From Pseudomonas sp. Au-Pse12 (GTDB lineage Bacteria > Pseudomonadota > Gammaproteobacteria > Pseudomonadales > Pseudomonadaceae): DNA of 64,000 nt. The stretch covers positions 62,001 through 126,000 of the forward strand of contig NZ_JAJTTH010000006.1 of NCBI RefSeq assembly GCF_021341665.1, given 5' to 3'. A program made the translations under genes and the position numbers. The notes under the pieces are model-generated. The model worked only from the letters and a program-made list of their open reading frames with translations. It did no database searches and was not told the origin of the DNA. Shown piece by piece: positions 46,792-55,390 of this stretch; position 1 is the stretch's first letter, and each line of letters opens with the position of its first letter.

Positions 46792-47763
46792 ATGTCGCGA
46801 CCGCTGATTAGAAAGAACCCCAGCAACTTCAAGACCCTGCCCCTGTTCGTCGAAGCGACTCCCGAAGGCTTGTGCTACCAGAGCGTCGGGATGCCGCTGA
46901 ACTTCGCCCAGACCTTGCAGCGCCGGCGCGCAGTGACGGTGGCCGATAACCAGCGCTTTGCCCTGGAACTGGCCAACCTCGGGGTTTCGGTGCGCCTGAC
47001 CCTGCACTGGCAGAACCGCGACTACTGGGTGCTGGTACGCCAGCGCCGCCAGGATCGCGGCGACGTGGTGCTCAAGCTGATCTCCGGTTATGTCCCGGCC
47101 CACGAGCTCAACCTGCCGCTGCATACCGCGATCCAGGAAATTGCCGAGGAATGCCTGCTGGAAACCCCCGAAGGCTGGCTCAGCGGGCGTTTCAACGACA
47201 CCTGGCTGCCCGCGCCCTATGCAGGCGCCCTGCACTACCGCGAGGCCCTGCCCTTTCGCCTGACGCCGCTGTCCGGAGCGGCGCTGCCAGTCCGTTGCGC
47301 CAACCTGCAATTGCTCGAACGCCCCCAGGCCTATGTGCACCTGCCCACGGCGTCGCTGCAGCTGATCTACGACCTGCGCCTGGACGTGCCCAAGGAAGCC
47401 AAGTCCCTGAGCCTGTTCCACGTCGATGAACGCCTGGAGGGCGACCAACTGGTGGCCCGGCTGGACCGCAAGCGCCCGGACCTGTACCTGATGCCCCTGG
47501 AGAACGGCGAACCTTGCGCCGAGCTCTACACCCTGAAGAAGGACCAGTTGTACCCGGCGAGTACCCGTGGCCTGTACCTGGCAGAAAGCTTCGCCCAACA
47601 AGCAGGCTGGGTGGTGAGCGATGAGCGAATTCGCTGGAAGGACTGGCTCAGGCAGCGCGGCCTGAACGAAGCGGGAAAGGATTCGAAACTGTCGCGCCTG
47701 ACCGGCAAGGCCCGGCAGATCCTGCGCAAGATCGTCCCCGGCAAGGCTGGACGCCAGAATTGA
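46792..47763 (+). CDS. Conserved Pseudomonas protein with a degenerate Nudix box
   Basis: 323 residues from ATG 46792, preceded by AAGGAG. Databases may call this family a metal ABC transporter ATPase, but I find no Walker A, signature or Walker B motif. Near residues 98-122 it has Gly, five residues, Glu (GYVPAHE), nine residues, then QEIAEECLL. This follows the Nudix box with a two-residue insertion and Arg to Gln and Gly to Leu changes. It therefore may have a Nudix fold without normal catalysis. Basic C-terminus. Follows the aldo/keto reductase by 134 bases. Confidence 0.82.
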   Translation: MSRPLIRKNPSNFKTLPLFVEATPEGLCYQSVGMPLNFAQTLQRRRAVTVADNQRFALELANLGVSVRLTLHWQNRDYWVLVRQRRQDRGDVVLKLISGYVPAHELNLPLHTAIQEIAEECLLETPEGWLSGRFNDTWLPAPYAGALHYREALPFRLTPLSGAALPVRCANLQLLERPQAYVHLPTASLQLIYDLRLDVPKEAKSLSLFHVDERLEGDQLVARLDRKRPDLYLMPLENGEPCAELYTLKKDQLYPASTRGLYLAESFAQQAGWVVSDERIRWKDWLRQRGLNEAGKDSKLSRLTGKARQILRKIVPGKAGRQN

Positions 47764-47767
47764 GGCC

Positions 47768-47795
47768 AAAAAAAGGCGCCTGCAACAGGCGCCTT
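47768..47795 (-). terminator. Terminator of hldE
   Basis: AAGGCGCCTG and CAGGCGCCTT stem (47773-47795) with a 3-base loop. On the minus strand it is followed by seven T (47774-47768). It lies between convergent stops and may serve both. Confidence 0.88.
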
Positions 47796-47814
47796 CTTGG
47801 CAGACTCAGGGCCG

Positions 47815-49248
47815 TTACTCGGCCTTGTCAGTCTTGCGGATCTTCTCGACGATGGCCGTGGTCGAGCTGTTTTCCACCAACCCCAGCACCTTCACGGTGC
47901 CGCCATAAGCACTGACGATATCGGCGCCCACCACTTGGTCGATGGAATAATCACCGCCTTTCACCAGCACATCCGGCCGTACCTGGGCCAAGAGGTTTTC
48001 CGGAGTCCCCTCGGGGAAGCTGATCACCCAGTCCACCGCCCCCAGCCCCGCCAGCACCGCCATGCGCCGATCAACGCTGTTGATCGGACGGCCAGGGCCC
48101 TTGAGACGGCTGACCGAAGCGTCATCGTTGATCGCCACGATCAACCGGTCGCCCTGGGCGCGCGCCTGCTCCAGATAGGTCACATGCCCGGCGTGGAGGA
48201 TGTCGAAGCAGCCATTGGTGAAGACGATCTTCTCGTTGTGTGCCCGCGCATCATCGATGGCCAGCAGCAACTGATCGAGGCTCAGCACCCCGCGCTCGGA
48301 GCCTTCCTCACGCTGGATCGCCCGACGCAGCTCGGGGGCACTGATGGCCGCGGTCCCCAGCTTGCCGACCACGATACCGGCCGCCAGATTGGCCAGGCCC
48401 ACCGCGTGGGGCAGCTCTTCACCGGCGGCAATGGCGGCTGCCAGGGTCGAGATCACCGTATCCCCGGCCCCCGTAACGTCGAACACTTCCCGGGCACGGG
48501 CCGGCAGGTGCATGGCCGGATGCTCAGGACGCAACAAGGTCATGCCGTGCTCGCCACGGGTCACCAGCAGCGCCCCGAGCTCCAGGTCATGCATCAGCTT
48601 GGCGCCCTTGCTCACCAGTTCGTGCTCATCGGCACAACCGCCGACGATGGTTTCGAACTCGCTGAGGTTCGGCGTGATCAGGCTGGCGCCACGGTAAATG
48701 GAAAAGTCCTTGCCCTTGGGGTCGGCCAGTACCGGAATACCCCGGGCCCGCGCGGCGGCGATCAACGCCTGGTGATTGCGCAGCGCGCCCTTGCCGTAGT
48801 CGGACAGCACCAGCACCTTGATCCCGTCGAGCAGAGCATCGACCTCGGCCGCCAGGGCCAGGGCGTCGGTCGCGAAAGGCTCTTCGAAATCGATACGCAG
48901 CAGTTGCTGGTGGCGGCTCATGACCCGCAACTTGACGATGGTCGGCTGATGCTTGATGCGCTGGAACAAAGCGCGCACGCCTGCGCCTTGCAGGCTGTTA
49001 GCCAGACTGTCGGCGGCTTCATCGTCACCGGTCACCCCCACCAGAGAGGCCGGTGCGCCGAGCGCGGCGATGTTCAAAGCAACGTTGGCGGCACCGCCCG
49101 GGCGGTCCTCGATTTGCTCGACCTTGACCACCGGCACCGGCGCCTCAGGGGAAATCCGTGAGGTACCACCATGCCAGTAACGGTCGAGCATGACATCGCC
49201 GACCACCAAGACGGGGGCTTGATCGAATCGCGGCATGGACAACTTCAT
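47815..49248 (-). CDS. hldE: Bifunctional heptose-7-phosphate kinase / heptose-1-phosphate adenylyltransferase
   Basis: Makes ADP-heptose for the LPS inner core. 477 residues. The N-terminal ribokinase-like domain has VLVVGDVMLDRYWHG, EDRPGGAANVALN and DVTGAGDTVIST. The C-terminal nucleotidyltransferase domain has VFTNGCFDILHAGHVTYLEQ and the SSTTAIV end. ATG 49248 is preceded by GGGATG; the in-frame start at 49266 is less likely. In P. aeruginosa it is next to msbA; here two sulfur-transfer genes intervene. Confidence 0.97.
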   Translation of the reverse strand: MKLSMPRFDQAPVLVVGDVMLDRYWHGGTSRISPEAPVPVVKVEQIEDRPGGAANVALNIAALGAPASLVGVTGDDEAADSLANSLQGAGVRALFQRIKHQPTIVKLRVMSRHQQLLRIDFEEPFATDALALAAEVDALLDGIKVLVLSDYGKGALRNHQALIAAARARGIPVLADPKGKDFSIYRGASLITPNLSEFETIVGGCADEHELVSKGAKLMHDLELGALLVTRGEHGMTLLRPEHPAMHLPARAREVFDVTGAGDTVISTLAAAIAAGEELPHAVGLANLAAGIVVGKLGTAAISAPELRRAIQREEGSERGVLSLDQLLLAIDDARAHNEKIVFTNGCFDILHAGHVTYLEQARAQGDRLIVAINDDASVSRLKGPGRPINSVDRRMAVLAGLGAVDWVISFPEGTPENLLAQVRPDVLVKGGDYSIDQVVGADIVSAYGGTVKVLGLVENSSTTAIVEKIRKTDKAE

Positions 49249-49350
49249 GGAGCATCCCACATACAAAATGAACAGGGGCGCGATATTAACACAGGGTTGG
49301 CACCGCCTAGTTCTATGCCTTGAGTGGGGCCGACGAAGAATTCTCGTCCC

Positions 49351-49962
49351 TTATTTGTGAGGCAGTAGCTGCAGCAGTCGGCGGATCGCCTCAGGCAATG
49401 CCACGGTCGCCGTGTCGATCTCGCAATCAGCCTGCAACGGCGCTTCATAGGGGCTGTCGAGCCCGGTGAAGTCCTTGATCTGCCCTGCCAGTGCCGCCTG
49501 GTACAGGCCTTTCGGGTCACGCTGGGCACAGGTGTCGAAAGGAGTGCTGACATACACCTCGATAAACTCTCCCGGGCCGAACAGGCTACGGGCGGCATCG
49601 CGCTCGGCGCGAAACGGCGAGATCGCCGACACTATCACCAGCAGGCCGGCGTCCACCATCAGGCGTGCGACCTCGGCCATGCGGCGGATATTTTCCTTGC
49701 GCGCCTCGGCCCCCATCCCCAGGTCACTGCACAAGCCACTGCGAACATTGTCGCCGTCAAGGACGAAGGTGTGCATCCCCAATTCGTTGAGGCGCAACTC
49801 CAACACATTGGCCAGGGTCGACTTGCCTGCTCCCGACAACCCGGTCAACCACAGGCAACAGGGGCGCTGCTGCTTGAGAGCAGCCCGCGCCTCGATGGGC
49901 AGCGACAGGCTGTAGGGACGGATTTGCGGTCGATCCAGAGCTACGCAGGCAAGCTTATTCAT
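49351..49962 (-). CDS. cysC: Stand-alone adenylylsulfate (APS) kinase
   Basis: Phosphorylates APS to the sulfate donor PAPS. The 203 residues have the P-loop TGLSGAGKSTLANVL near 40-54, DGDNVRSGLCSDLG (Ser where His is common), KENIRRMAEVA and QRDPKGLYQAAL, all APS kinase marks. There is no fused sulfurylase (CysN) domain. ATG 49962 overlaps the end of the upstream sulfotransferase by 8 bases, so the pair is coupled. Longer in-frame reading to 50550 is only antisense-like shadow of the neighbour. The context suggests PAPS for sulfotransfer rather than for assimilation. Confidence 0.93.
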   Translation of the reverse strand: MNKLACVALDRPQIRPYSLSLPIEARAALKQQRPCCLWLTGLSGAGKSTLANVLELRLNELGMHTFVLDGDNVRSGLCSDLGMGAEARKENIRRMAEVARLMVDAGLLVIVSAISPFRAERDAARSLFGPGEFIEVYVSTPFDTCAQRDPKGLYQAALAGQIKDFTGLDSPYEAPLQADCEIDTATVALPEAIRRLLQLLPHK

Positions 49963-50659
49963 AACCGAGCATCTCGTAGTCACGTTGATAGACACGGCGC
50001 ACCAGGCGCCGGGTGCGTACTGAACAGATATCCCTGACGGGCGTACTGTGGCGTTGCTGGGTGCTATTGACATGAGGCAGTTGCGCCTCGACCTCCAACT
50101 GCTCACACAGCAATTGGAAGTCGCGTCGCAGATGCTCCTGATAGCCCAGGAAGTCCAGGGACAAGCGCCCAAGAGAATCGATAAGGAAATCGCTCTGGGC
50201 GGCAAAGTGCATCTGCTTGTGGATAGTTTCCGGGTGCAACCAGCGACAGATAAAGTCATCAAAGTCGCGGTAGTGCGTGACCAGTTGCTGAGCCGCCTGG
50301 TCCCGTCGCCCCAGGCGATTGCCACGCAGGAAGGCGTAGGCCGAGTAGGCACGCTCCAGAGGATCACGAACGAAGGCAAATTTGAAACTGCTGGAAAAAG
50401 CCTGGGGAAACTGCTGCTCGTACCAGTACAACGGCAAGTGCCCCGGCATCCAGCCATCGAATAGTGCCGAACAGATACTGCTGCCCGCGCATTTCGGGAC
50501 ATGGATGAACAGGCAGGAGCGTCGAGCGAAGGCATCCGGGAAGCGCACATTGGCCGACATGGATTTGTTCACCACCTGACGATCCACGACAGACAGTCGC
50601 CCAAGCAGGAAATTACGCTGGGTCTTGGGTAATAACTTCCACACAAAGCGTTGCAACAT
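49955..50659 (-). CDS. Sulfotransferase family protein (carbohydrate sulfotransferase-like)
   Basis: About 234 residues with the PAPS-binding signatures of sulfotransferases: the 5'-phosphosulfate loop CLFIHVPKCAGSSI near residues 49-62 and the 3'-phosphate block FAFVRDPLERAYSAY near 94-108. The HVPKCAGS form is that of the sulfotransferase-2 type that modifies glycans. No signal peptide, so it would act in the cytosol on a lipid-linked or core glycan. Start uncertain: ATG 50659 or GTG 50671. Coupled to the APS kinase. GC looks lower than in hldE. Confidence 0.87.
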   Translation of the reverse strand: MLQRFVWKLLPKTQRNFLLGRLSVVDRQVVNKSMSANVRFPDAFARRSCLFIHVPKCAGSSICSALFDGWMPGHLPLYWYEQQFPQAFSSSFKFAFVRDPLERAYSAYAFLRGNRLGRRDQAAQQLVTHYRDFDDFICRWLHPETIHKQMHFAAQSDFLIDSLGRLSLDFLGYQEHLRRDFQLLCEQLEVEAQLPHVNSTQQRHSTPVRDICSVRTRRLVRRVYQRDYEMLGYE

Positions 50660-50813
50660 TCCACTACCCACGCGAGAAGGATGGCCCTCTCGATCTGTTC
50701 AAAGACTCAGATGGGAACCATAACAAGCGGGAAAGGTAGAATTATTTAGCCTTGGTCAAGACTGTAAGAAGGGCGACACAAATGGTGTCAAGGTGCCTGG
50801 TGCCCCCTAAAGA

Positions 50814-50845
50814 CTCCGGGAAGCGAGCAGGCTCGCTTCCCGGAG
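50814..50845 (-). terminator. Hairpin after msbA
   Basis: CTCCGGGAAGCGAGC and GCTCGCTTCCCGGAG form a 15-bp stem with a 2-base loop, 4 bases beyond the msbA stop. There is only a short T stretch after it on the minus strand, so it may be a terminator or an mRNA-protecting stem. The rest of the gap to the sulfotransferase gene (50672-50813) is A/T-richer and may hold that pair's promoter. Confidence 0.65.
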
Positions 50846-50849
50846 AACG

Positions 50850-52655
50850 TCAGGCAATGCCGCTGGGCGCAGGCTCCTCCAATCCCATGGCATGCAGCCG
50901 CGAGTAGTAGCCATTCTGCGCCAGCAGCTCGGCATGAGTGCCGCGCTCGACAATCCGCCCTTGGTCCATGACCAGGATCAGGTCGGCCTTCTCGATGGTC
51001 GACAGACGGTGGGCGATCACCAGGGTAGTGCGGCCCTTCATGACCTTGTCCAGTGCGGCCTGGATATGCCGCTCGGACTCGGTATCGAGGGCCGAGGTGG
51101 CTTCGTCGAGAATCAACAGTGGGGCGTTCTTCAGCAAGGCGCGGGCAATTGCCAGGCGCTGGCGTTGGCCGCCAGACAGCAGTACGCCGTTCTCCCCGAC
51201 CTGGGTATCCAGGCCTTCGGGCAACTGGGCAATGAAGTCCATGGCATAGGCGTCGGCGGCAGCTTTTTCAATGTCCGCGCGCGGCGCCCCGGCCAGGTCA
51301 CCGTAGGCGATGTTATTGGCCACGGTGTCACTGAACAGGGTGACGTGCTGGGTAACCTGAGCGATATGCCGACGCAGGTTCAGCAGACGGAACTCTTCGA
51401 TCTCGGTGCCATCGAGGAGAATCTGGCCCTTGTCGTGGTGATAGAACCGCGGAATCAGGTTAGCCAACGTCGACTTGCCACTGCCGGAACGCCCTACCAA
51501 CGCCACCATCTTCCCGGGTTCAACACTGAAACTGATGTCGTCGAGCACCTGACGCTCGGTTCCCGGATAAGTGAAGCTCAGATTGCGCACCTCCAGATGG
51601 CCGCTGATGCTGGCACGCTCGACAGTGCCGCGATCGACTTCAGGCTCGACGTCGAGTTGCTCGAAGATACTCTCCGCACCGGCAACTCCCTTCTGGATCG
51701 TCGAACTGACTTCCGACAATTGGCGAATCGGCTTGGGCAACAGACCAGCCATTGTAATGTAAGCCACCATCTCACCGGCCGATGCATCGCCGCGCAGATA
51801 CAGCACCAGGAACATCAACACCGCCATGGCGCTATAGATCACCAGTTGCAACAGCGGAGTGTAGATCGCACCGGTGCGGGTCATACGCAGTTGCTTGTCG
51901 GTATTACCCTGGCTCGCCGCGAGAAAGCGCTGCTGCTCATAGATCTCGCCGCCAAAGCTGCGAACCACGCGATAGCCCTGGATGGTTTCCGAGGCAACGT
52001 GGGTCACGTCGCCCATGGCCACCTGGATCTTCTTGCTCTGCTTGCGGAATTTCTTGCTGGCGGTGCGGACCATCAGGGCGATCAGCGGCAAGATGGCGAT
52101 CATCACCAGAGTCAGGCGCCAGTTCATCCACAACAGAGAGGCGAACAGGAAGATCACGGTCATGCCTTCGCGGATCACCACCTTGATCGCGTCCGTCGCC
52201 GCCCCCGTGACCATGGTCACGTTGAAGGTGATGCGCGAGATCAAGTGTCCGGAGTTGTGCTTGTCGAAGTAGCGGTTGGGCAGGGTCAGCAGGTTGTTGA
52301 ACAGTTGCACCCGCAAGTCATGCACCAGCCCCAAGGACACCTTGGCTAGAAAGTAGTTGCCCAGGTAGGAGCCCAGGCCTTGCCAGGCGGCGATCAGAAC
52401 GATCAGCAGCGGCACCGCTTGCAGCAACTGCATGTCACGCAGATAAGGCACACCGGGAAACAGCACGGCCTGGGGATTGGACAGGCCGTCGACGAAATAC
52501 TTGAGGATGTAGCCAAGCATTGGCTGGGTCGAAGCGAAGATCAGAAACCCGACGATGCTGATGAGAAACAGACCAATATATGGCCGCACATAGCCGAGCA
52601 GACGGAAGTAGATTTTCAAGCTCGAGGGGCTTGCGCCGGGACTGGAGTCGGTCAT
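50850..52655 (-). CDS. msbA: Lipid A export ATP-binding/permease protein MsbA
   Basis: ABC half-transporter that flips core-lipid A across the inner membrane. The 601 residues have six membrane helices in the first 310 and a nucleotide-binding domain with Walker A VALVGRSGSGKSTLANLI, signature LLSGGQRQRLAIARALL, Walker B PLLILDEATSALD and the switch His in LVIAHRLSTIE. ATG 52655; divergent from the O-antigen ligase gene across 156 bases. Confidence 0.97.
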   Translation of the reverse strand: MTDSSPGASPSSLKIYFRLLGYVRPYIGLFLISIVGFLIFASTQPMLGYILKYFVDGLSNPQAVLFPGVPYLRDMQLLQAVPLLIVLIAAWQGLGSYLGNYFLAKVSLGLVHDLRVQLFNNLLTLPNRYFDKHNSGHLISRITFNVTMVTGAATDAIKVVIREGMTVIFLFASLLWMNWRLTLVMIAILPLIALMVRTASKKFRKQSKKIQVAMGDVTHVASETIQGYRVVRSFGGEIYEQQRFLAASQGNTDKQLRMTRTGAIYTPLLQLVIYSAMAVLMFLVLYLRGDASAGEMVAYITMAGLLPKPIRQLSEVSSTIQKGVAGAESIFEQLDVEPEVDRGTVERASISGHLEVRNLSFTYPGTERQVLDDISFSVEPGKMVALVGRSGSGKSTLANLIPRFYHHDKGQILLDGTEIEEFRLLNLRRHIAQVTQHVTLFSDTVANNIAYGDLAGAPRADIEKAAADAYAMDFIAQLPEGLDTQVGENGVLLSGGQRQRLAIARALLKNAPLLILDEATSALDTESERHIQAALDKVMKGRTTLVIAHRLSTIEKADLILVMDQGRIVERGTHAELLAQNGYYSRLHAMGLEEPAPSGIA

Positions 52656-52811
52656 ATCACGCGAATGTCGTCAAAAAGGAGGCTGACTTTAGCACAGCTT
52701 GTTCGCGGTACTGGCACTGCCGTGGGCCCGAGAATGTTCAGCTGACCAACGACACCGTCAGGTATTAGTCGTTATGATTGCCAGCTTAACTTCTGGGATG
52801 AACGTCTAAGC

Positions 52812-54674
52812 ATGCAACCCAATGCTCTTCACAACACGGCCAATCGAGTATTCGATTTCATTTGCCTGTGGATTCTGCCGATCGGCTATCTACTGCTTCT
52901 CAGTGCATTGTTCTTCATGCCAGGACGCAGCGGGTTGCACAAGTTGTACTACGGGCTGTTCAGCATCCCGGCGCTGGTCGCTCTGTGTATACGCCCTAGC
53001 GAGCTCAAAGGTCTGTTACGCGAACCTATCTTCGTCGCTATGCTGCTGTTCTGCACTTGGGCCATTGTCAGCCTGGCCTGGAGCCCGCCGGTCGACAGTG
53101 TGCTGGGTGAAATCAAAACGCCCCTGCACACTCTGATGTTGTTTGTCGGCTGCACACTAATGGCCCGCTACCGCGGCGAGGTGCTAAAGCCGCTGCTCTT
53201 CTGCGCCGCGATCGTTGCCCTAGTCGCCTCGATATTCAACCTGTACGTCTTCATTCGCTACCACACCCCTGAACTGCGCATGGTGGGTGCCGGAGCCTTT
53301 GACAACCCATTGCTAAGCTCACATGTCTTCGGCTTCTTCTGTGTCTACTGGCTGTGCCTGTGCATGAACTGCCGTCGTTACCAGATGCTCTGGCTTAGCA
53401 TTCCAGCACTGCTCATCATGATCGCTGCGTTGATTGCGACGGGCTCCAGGACGCCTTTGGTGGCACTGACCCTTGCAGCACTGTGGCTGAGTTTCATTAG
53501 CTGGAACCGACGTTCACTAATGCTGCTTGGCGGCATGCTGGCAGGCGGCACAGCTGTCATTGCACTGTTCTCGCAAATGCTTCTGGAACGGGGCAGCTCT
53601 TCACGTTTCGACCTCTGGCGCCTGGCCCTCGAGCAGATTGCCAACCATCCCTGGATTGGCCACGGCTATAACGCCAGCCTGTCACTGGACCCAGGCATCG
53701 GTTTCCTTCTACAGGAACCCCATAACTTCGCTCTTGGCGTTCTCTACTACGTCGGCATCTTCGGCCTGCTGCCATGGCTGTTCATGCAGGCCTGGGCCCT
53801 CTTCAAGAGCTGGCAATTGCGTGCCGAGCCGCTGCTGATCCTGGCATCGACCTGGCTGATGTTCGGCATCGGCGCTGGGCTGACCGAAGGCGGCGGGATT
53901 CTCTCTCGTCCAAAGGAGCACTGGTTCCTGCTGTGGATCCCACTGGCCTTGATCGCAGCCCTGTGCATCAGCCAACGAGCCCGACGCTCACCCAGCCATC
54001 CGGTCAAGTCACTCGCAGCGGTCGACGCGGAAAAACTGATGGCCAATGCTCAAGTCATTGAAGCCGACGGCTTGGGCCCCAAGGTTCTGCGCCTTGAAGA
54101 CGGCAGTTTTTTCAAGCTGTTCCGCCCTCGTCGCTGGTACACCTCCGGCGGGTTCTATCCCTACTCCGAACGGTTTGCCGCCAATAGCGAGCAATTGCGC
54201 ACACTGGACATCAGCACCCCTGACATCCTCGGCCTGTATCGCCTTGCCGACGGCAGCAACGCCGTGCGCTACCAGCCCCTGCCCGGCCAGACCATGCGCC
54301 AGCGCCTGCAATTCGCAGGTGCTGCCGACGATCGCGCCAAGCTGATCAAGCGCTTTGGTACCTTCATGGCCAAGTTGCATGAGCAGGGTGTGTACTTTCG
54401 CTCACTGCACCTGGCCAATGTGCTGGTACTGGAGAATGGCGAGTTCGGGCTGATTGATCTTGCCGATCTACGGGTCTATCCCTCCTCGCTGAGGAAGTCC
54501 CTGCGCCAGCGCAATTTGCGCCACATGCAGCGCTATGCCGAAGATTGTGGCTGGCTGTTTCAGGAGCACCTGGATGCACTAAGGGCGGGGTATGCGCTGC
54601 CCACCTCAATGCCTCAGGCCACCAGCCTGTTGAAGCCGCTGACAGCGAACGACAAGCACCAAGCAGCGCTCTGA
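52812..54674 (+). CDS. waaL: O-antigen ligase fused to a kinase-like domain
   Basis: 620 residues. Residues 1-390 form a polytopic WaaL/O-antigen polymerase-type membrane domain. It has an Arg in ATGSRTPLVALT (Arg213) and a periplasmic-loop His in LQEPHNFALGVLYYVG (His304), both positions important in WaaL enzymes that join O-antigen to lipid A-core. Residues about 405-595 are a protein-kinase-fold domain of the LPS kinase type. It has Lys435 (GSFFKLFRPR), Glu453, Asn536 (RSLHLANVLVL) and Asp549 (GLIDLADL), but the catalytic-loop Asp is replaced by Ser531. From memory of the P. aeruginosa locus, the two parts are separate neighbouring genes there. The first half has low GC by eye. Confidence 0.88.
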   Translation: MQPNALHNTANRVFDFICLWILPIGYLLLLSALFFMPGRSGLHKLYYGLFSIPALVALCIRPSELKGLLREPIFVAMLLFCTWAIVSLAWSPPVDSVLGEIKTPLHTLMLFVGCTLMARYRGEVLKPLLFCAAIVALVASIFNLYVFIRYHTPELRMVGAGAFDNPLLSSHVFGFFCVYWLCLCMNCRRYQMLWLSIPALLIMIAALIATGSRTPLVALTLAALWLSFISWNRRSLMLLGGMLAGGTAVIALFSQMLLERGSSSRFDLWRLALEQIANHPWIGHGYNASLSLDPGIGFLLQEPHNFALGVLYYVGIFGLLPWLFMQAWALFKSWQLRAEPLLILASTWLMFGIGAGLTEGGGILSRPKEHWFLLWIPLALIAALCISQRARRSPSHPVKSLAAVDAEKLMANAQVIEADGLGPKVLRLEDGSFFKLFRPRRWYTSGGFYPYSERFAANSEQLRTLDISTPDILGLYRLADGSNAVRYQPLPGQTMRQRLQFAGAADDRAKLIKRFGTFMAKLHEQGVYFRSLHLANVLVLENGEFGLIDLADLRVYPSSLRKSLRQRNLRHMQRYAEDCGWLFQEHLDALRAGYALPTSMPQATSLLKPLTANDKHQAAL

Positions 54675-54688
54675 CCCCTGCGCCCGCA

Positions 54689-54729
54689 CTTGCTCCATGA
54701 CAGCTGGACACGGCGTGTCATGGGGCAAG
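54689..54729. terminator. Hairpin between convergent waaL and acetyltransferase genes
   Basis: CTTGCTCCATGACA pairs with TGTCATGGGGCAAG over 14 positions (one T-G pair) with a 13-base loop. No T run, but it fills the 81-base gap between converging stops and is the only candidate terminator there. Confidence 0.5.
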
Positions 54730-54755
54730 GCCAGAAGGAATGGAACAGCAACAGG

Positions 54756-55376
54756 TCAAGCAGAACGTTGCCGGGCGTAGGTTAGGAAACCTTCGATATC
54801 ATCGCTGCAGAGCTTGTCGGCCAAGCCGTGCAACTCAGCCTCCGGCCAGTCCCACCAAGCACTCTGCAAGAGCTGTTGGCGCTGCTCTTCGGTAAAACGC
54901 CAGCGTAGAAAGCGCGCCGGATTGCCACCCACCACCGCATAAGGTTCTACGTCCTTGGTGACCAGCGCTCCCGCCGCGACAATCGCGCCATGGCCAACGG
55001 TTACACCGGACAACAGCGTGCAGTTGGAACACAGCCACACATCATTCCCCACCCGAACATCACCGTTGGTCCCGGCATAACCTGTGATGTGCGCGGCCTG
55101 GGGCAACATGGCCGGGAACGGATAGGTGGTCACCCAATCCGCGCGGTGATGGCCTCCAAGGAAAATCTGCACCCCTTCGGCAATCGAGCAATACGCCCCA
55201 ATGCTCAGGGTCGAACCTTCTTGCCAGTCATGCACCTCGGGCAAGCCATAACTGCCGCGGCCGATGCTGTAGCCTGGGTAACGCTGCTGGAAACGCACCA
55301 CGCCACGCTCGATCTTCGGCAGCTTGCGAACCGCCCGCTTGGCGCGTTTTTCAAGATAGCGCTGAATCCAACCCAT
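54756..55376 (-). CDS. CatB-type hexapeptide-repeat acetyltransferase
   Basis: 206 residues with left-handed beta-helix repeats (GSTLSIGAYCSIAEGVQIFL, VRVGNDVWLCSNCTLLSG, VTVGHGAIVAAGALVTKDV) and the catalytic His region GGHHRADWVTTYPF of xenobiotic/CatB-type O-acetyltransferases. In this LPS setting an O-acetylation of a core sugar is more likely than drug acetylation. ATG 55376 follows the GT2 stop by 14 bases. Last gene of the minus-strand LPS series. Confidence 0.88.
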   Translation of the reverse strand: MGWIQRYLEKRAKRAVRKLPKIERGVVRFQQRYPGYSIGRGSYGLPEVHDWQEGSTLSIGAYCSIAEGVQIFLGGHHRADWVTTYPFPAMLPQAAHITGYAGTNGDVRVGNDVWLCSNCTLLSGVTVGHGAIVAAGALVTKDVEPYAVVGGNPARFLRWRFTEEQRQQLLQSAWWDWPEAELHGLADKLCSDDIEGFLTYARQRSA

Positions 55377-55390
55377 GGTCCGACGTCTCT

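Noticed and set aside
46792..47763. Label as metal ABC transporter ATPase
   Set aside because: No Walker A, ABC signature or Walker B motif is present in the protein.
49963..50550. N-terminal extension of the APS kinase reading frame
   Set aside because: It lies within the sulfotransferase gene in another frame, is Cys/Arg/Ser-rich and has no motifs; the ATG at 49962 starts the recognisable protein.
50733..50759. Promoter-like TTGACC ... TACCTT before the sulfotransferase gene (minus strand)
   Set aside because: The spacing is only 15 bases and the -10 match is poor, so I did not list it as a feature.
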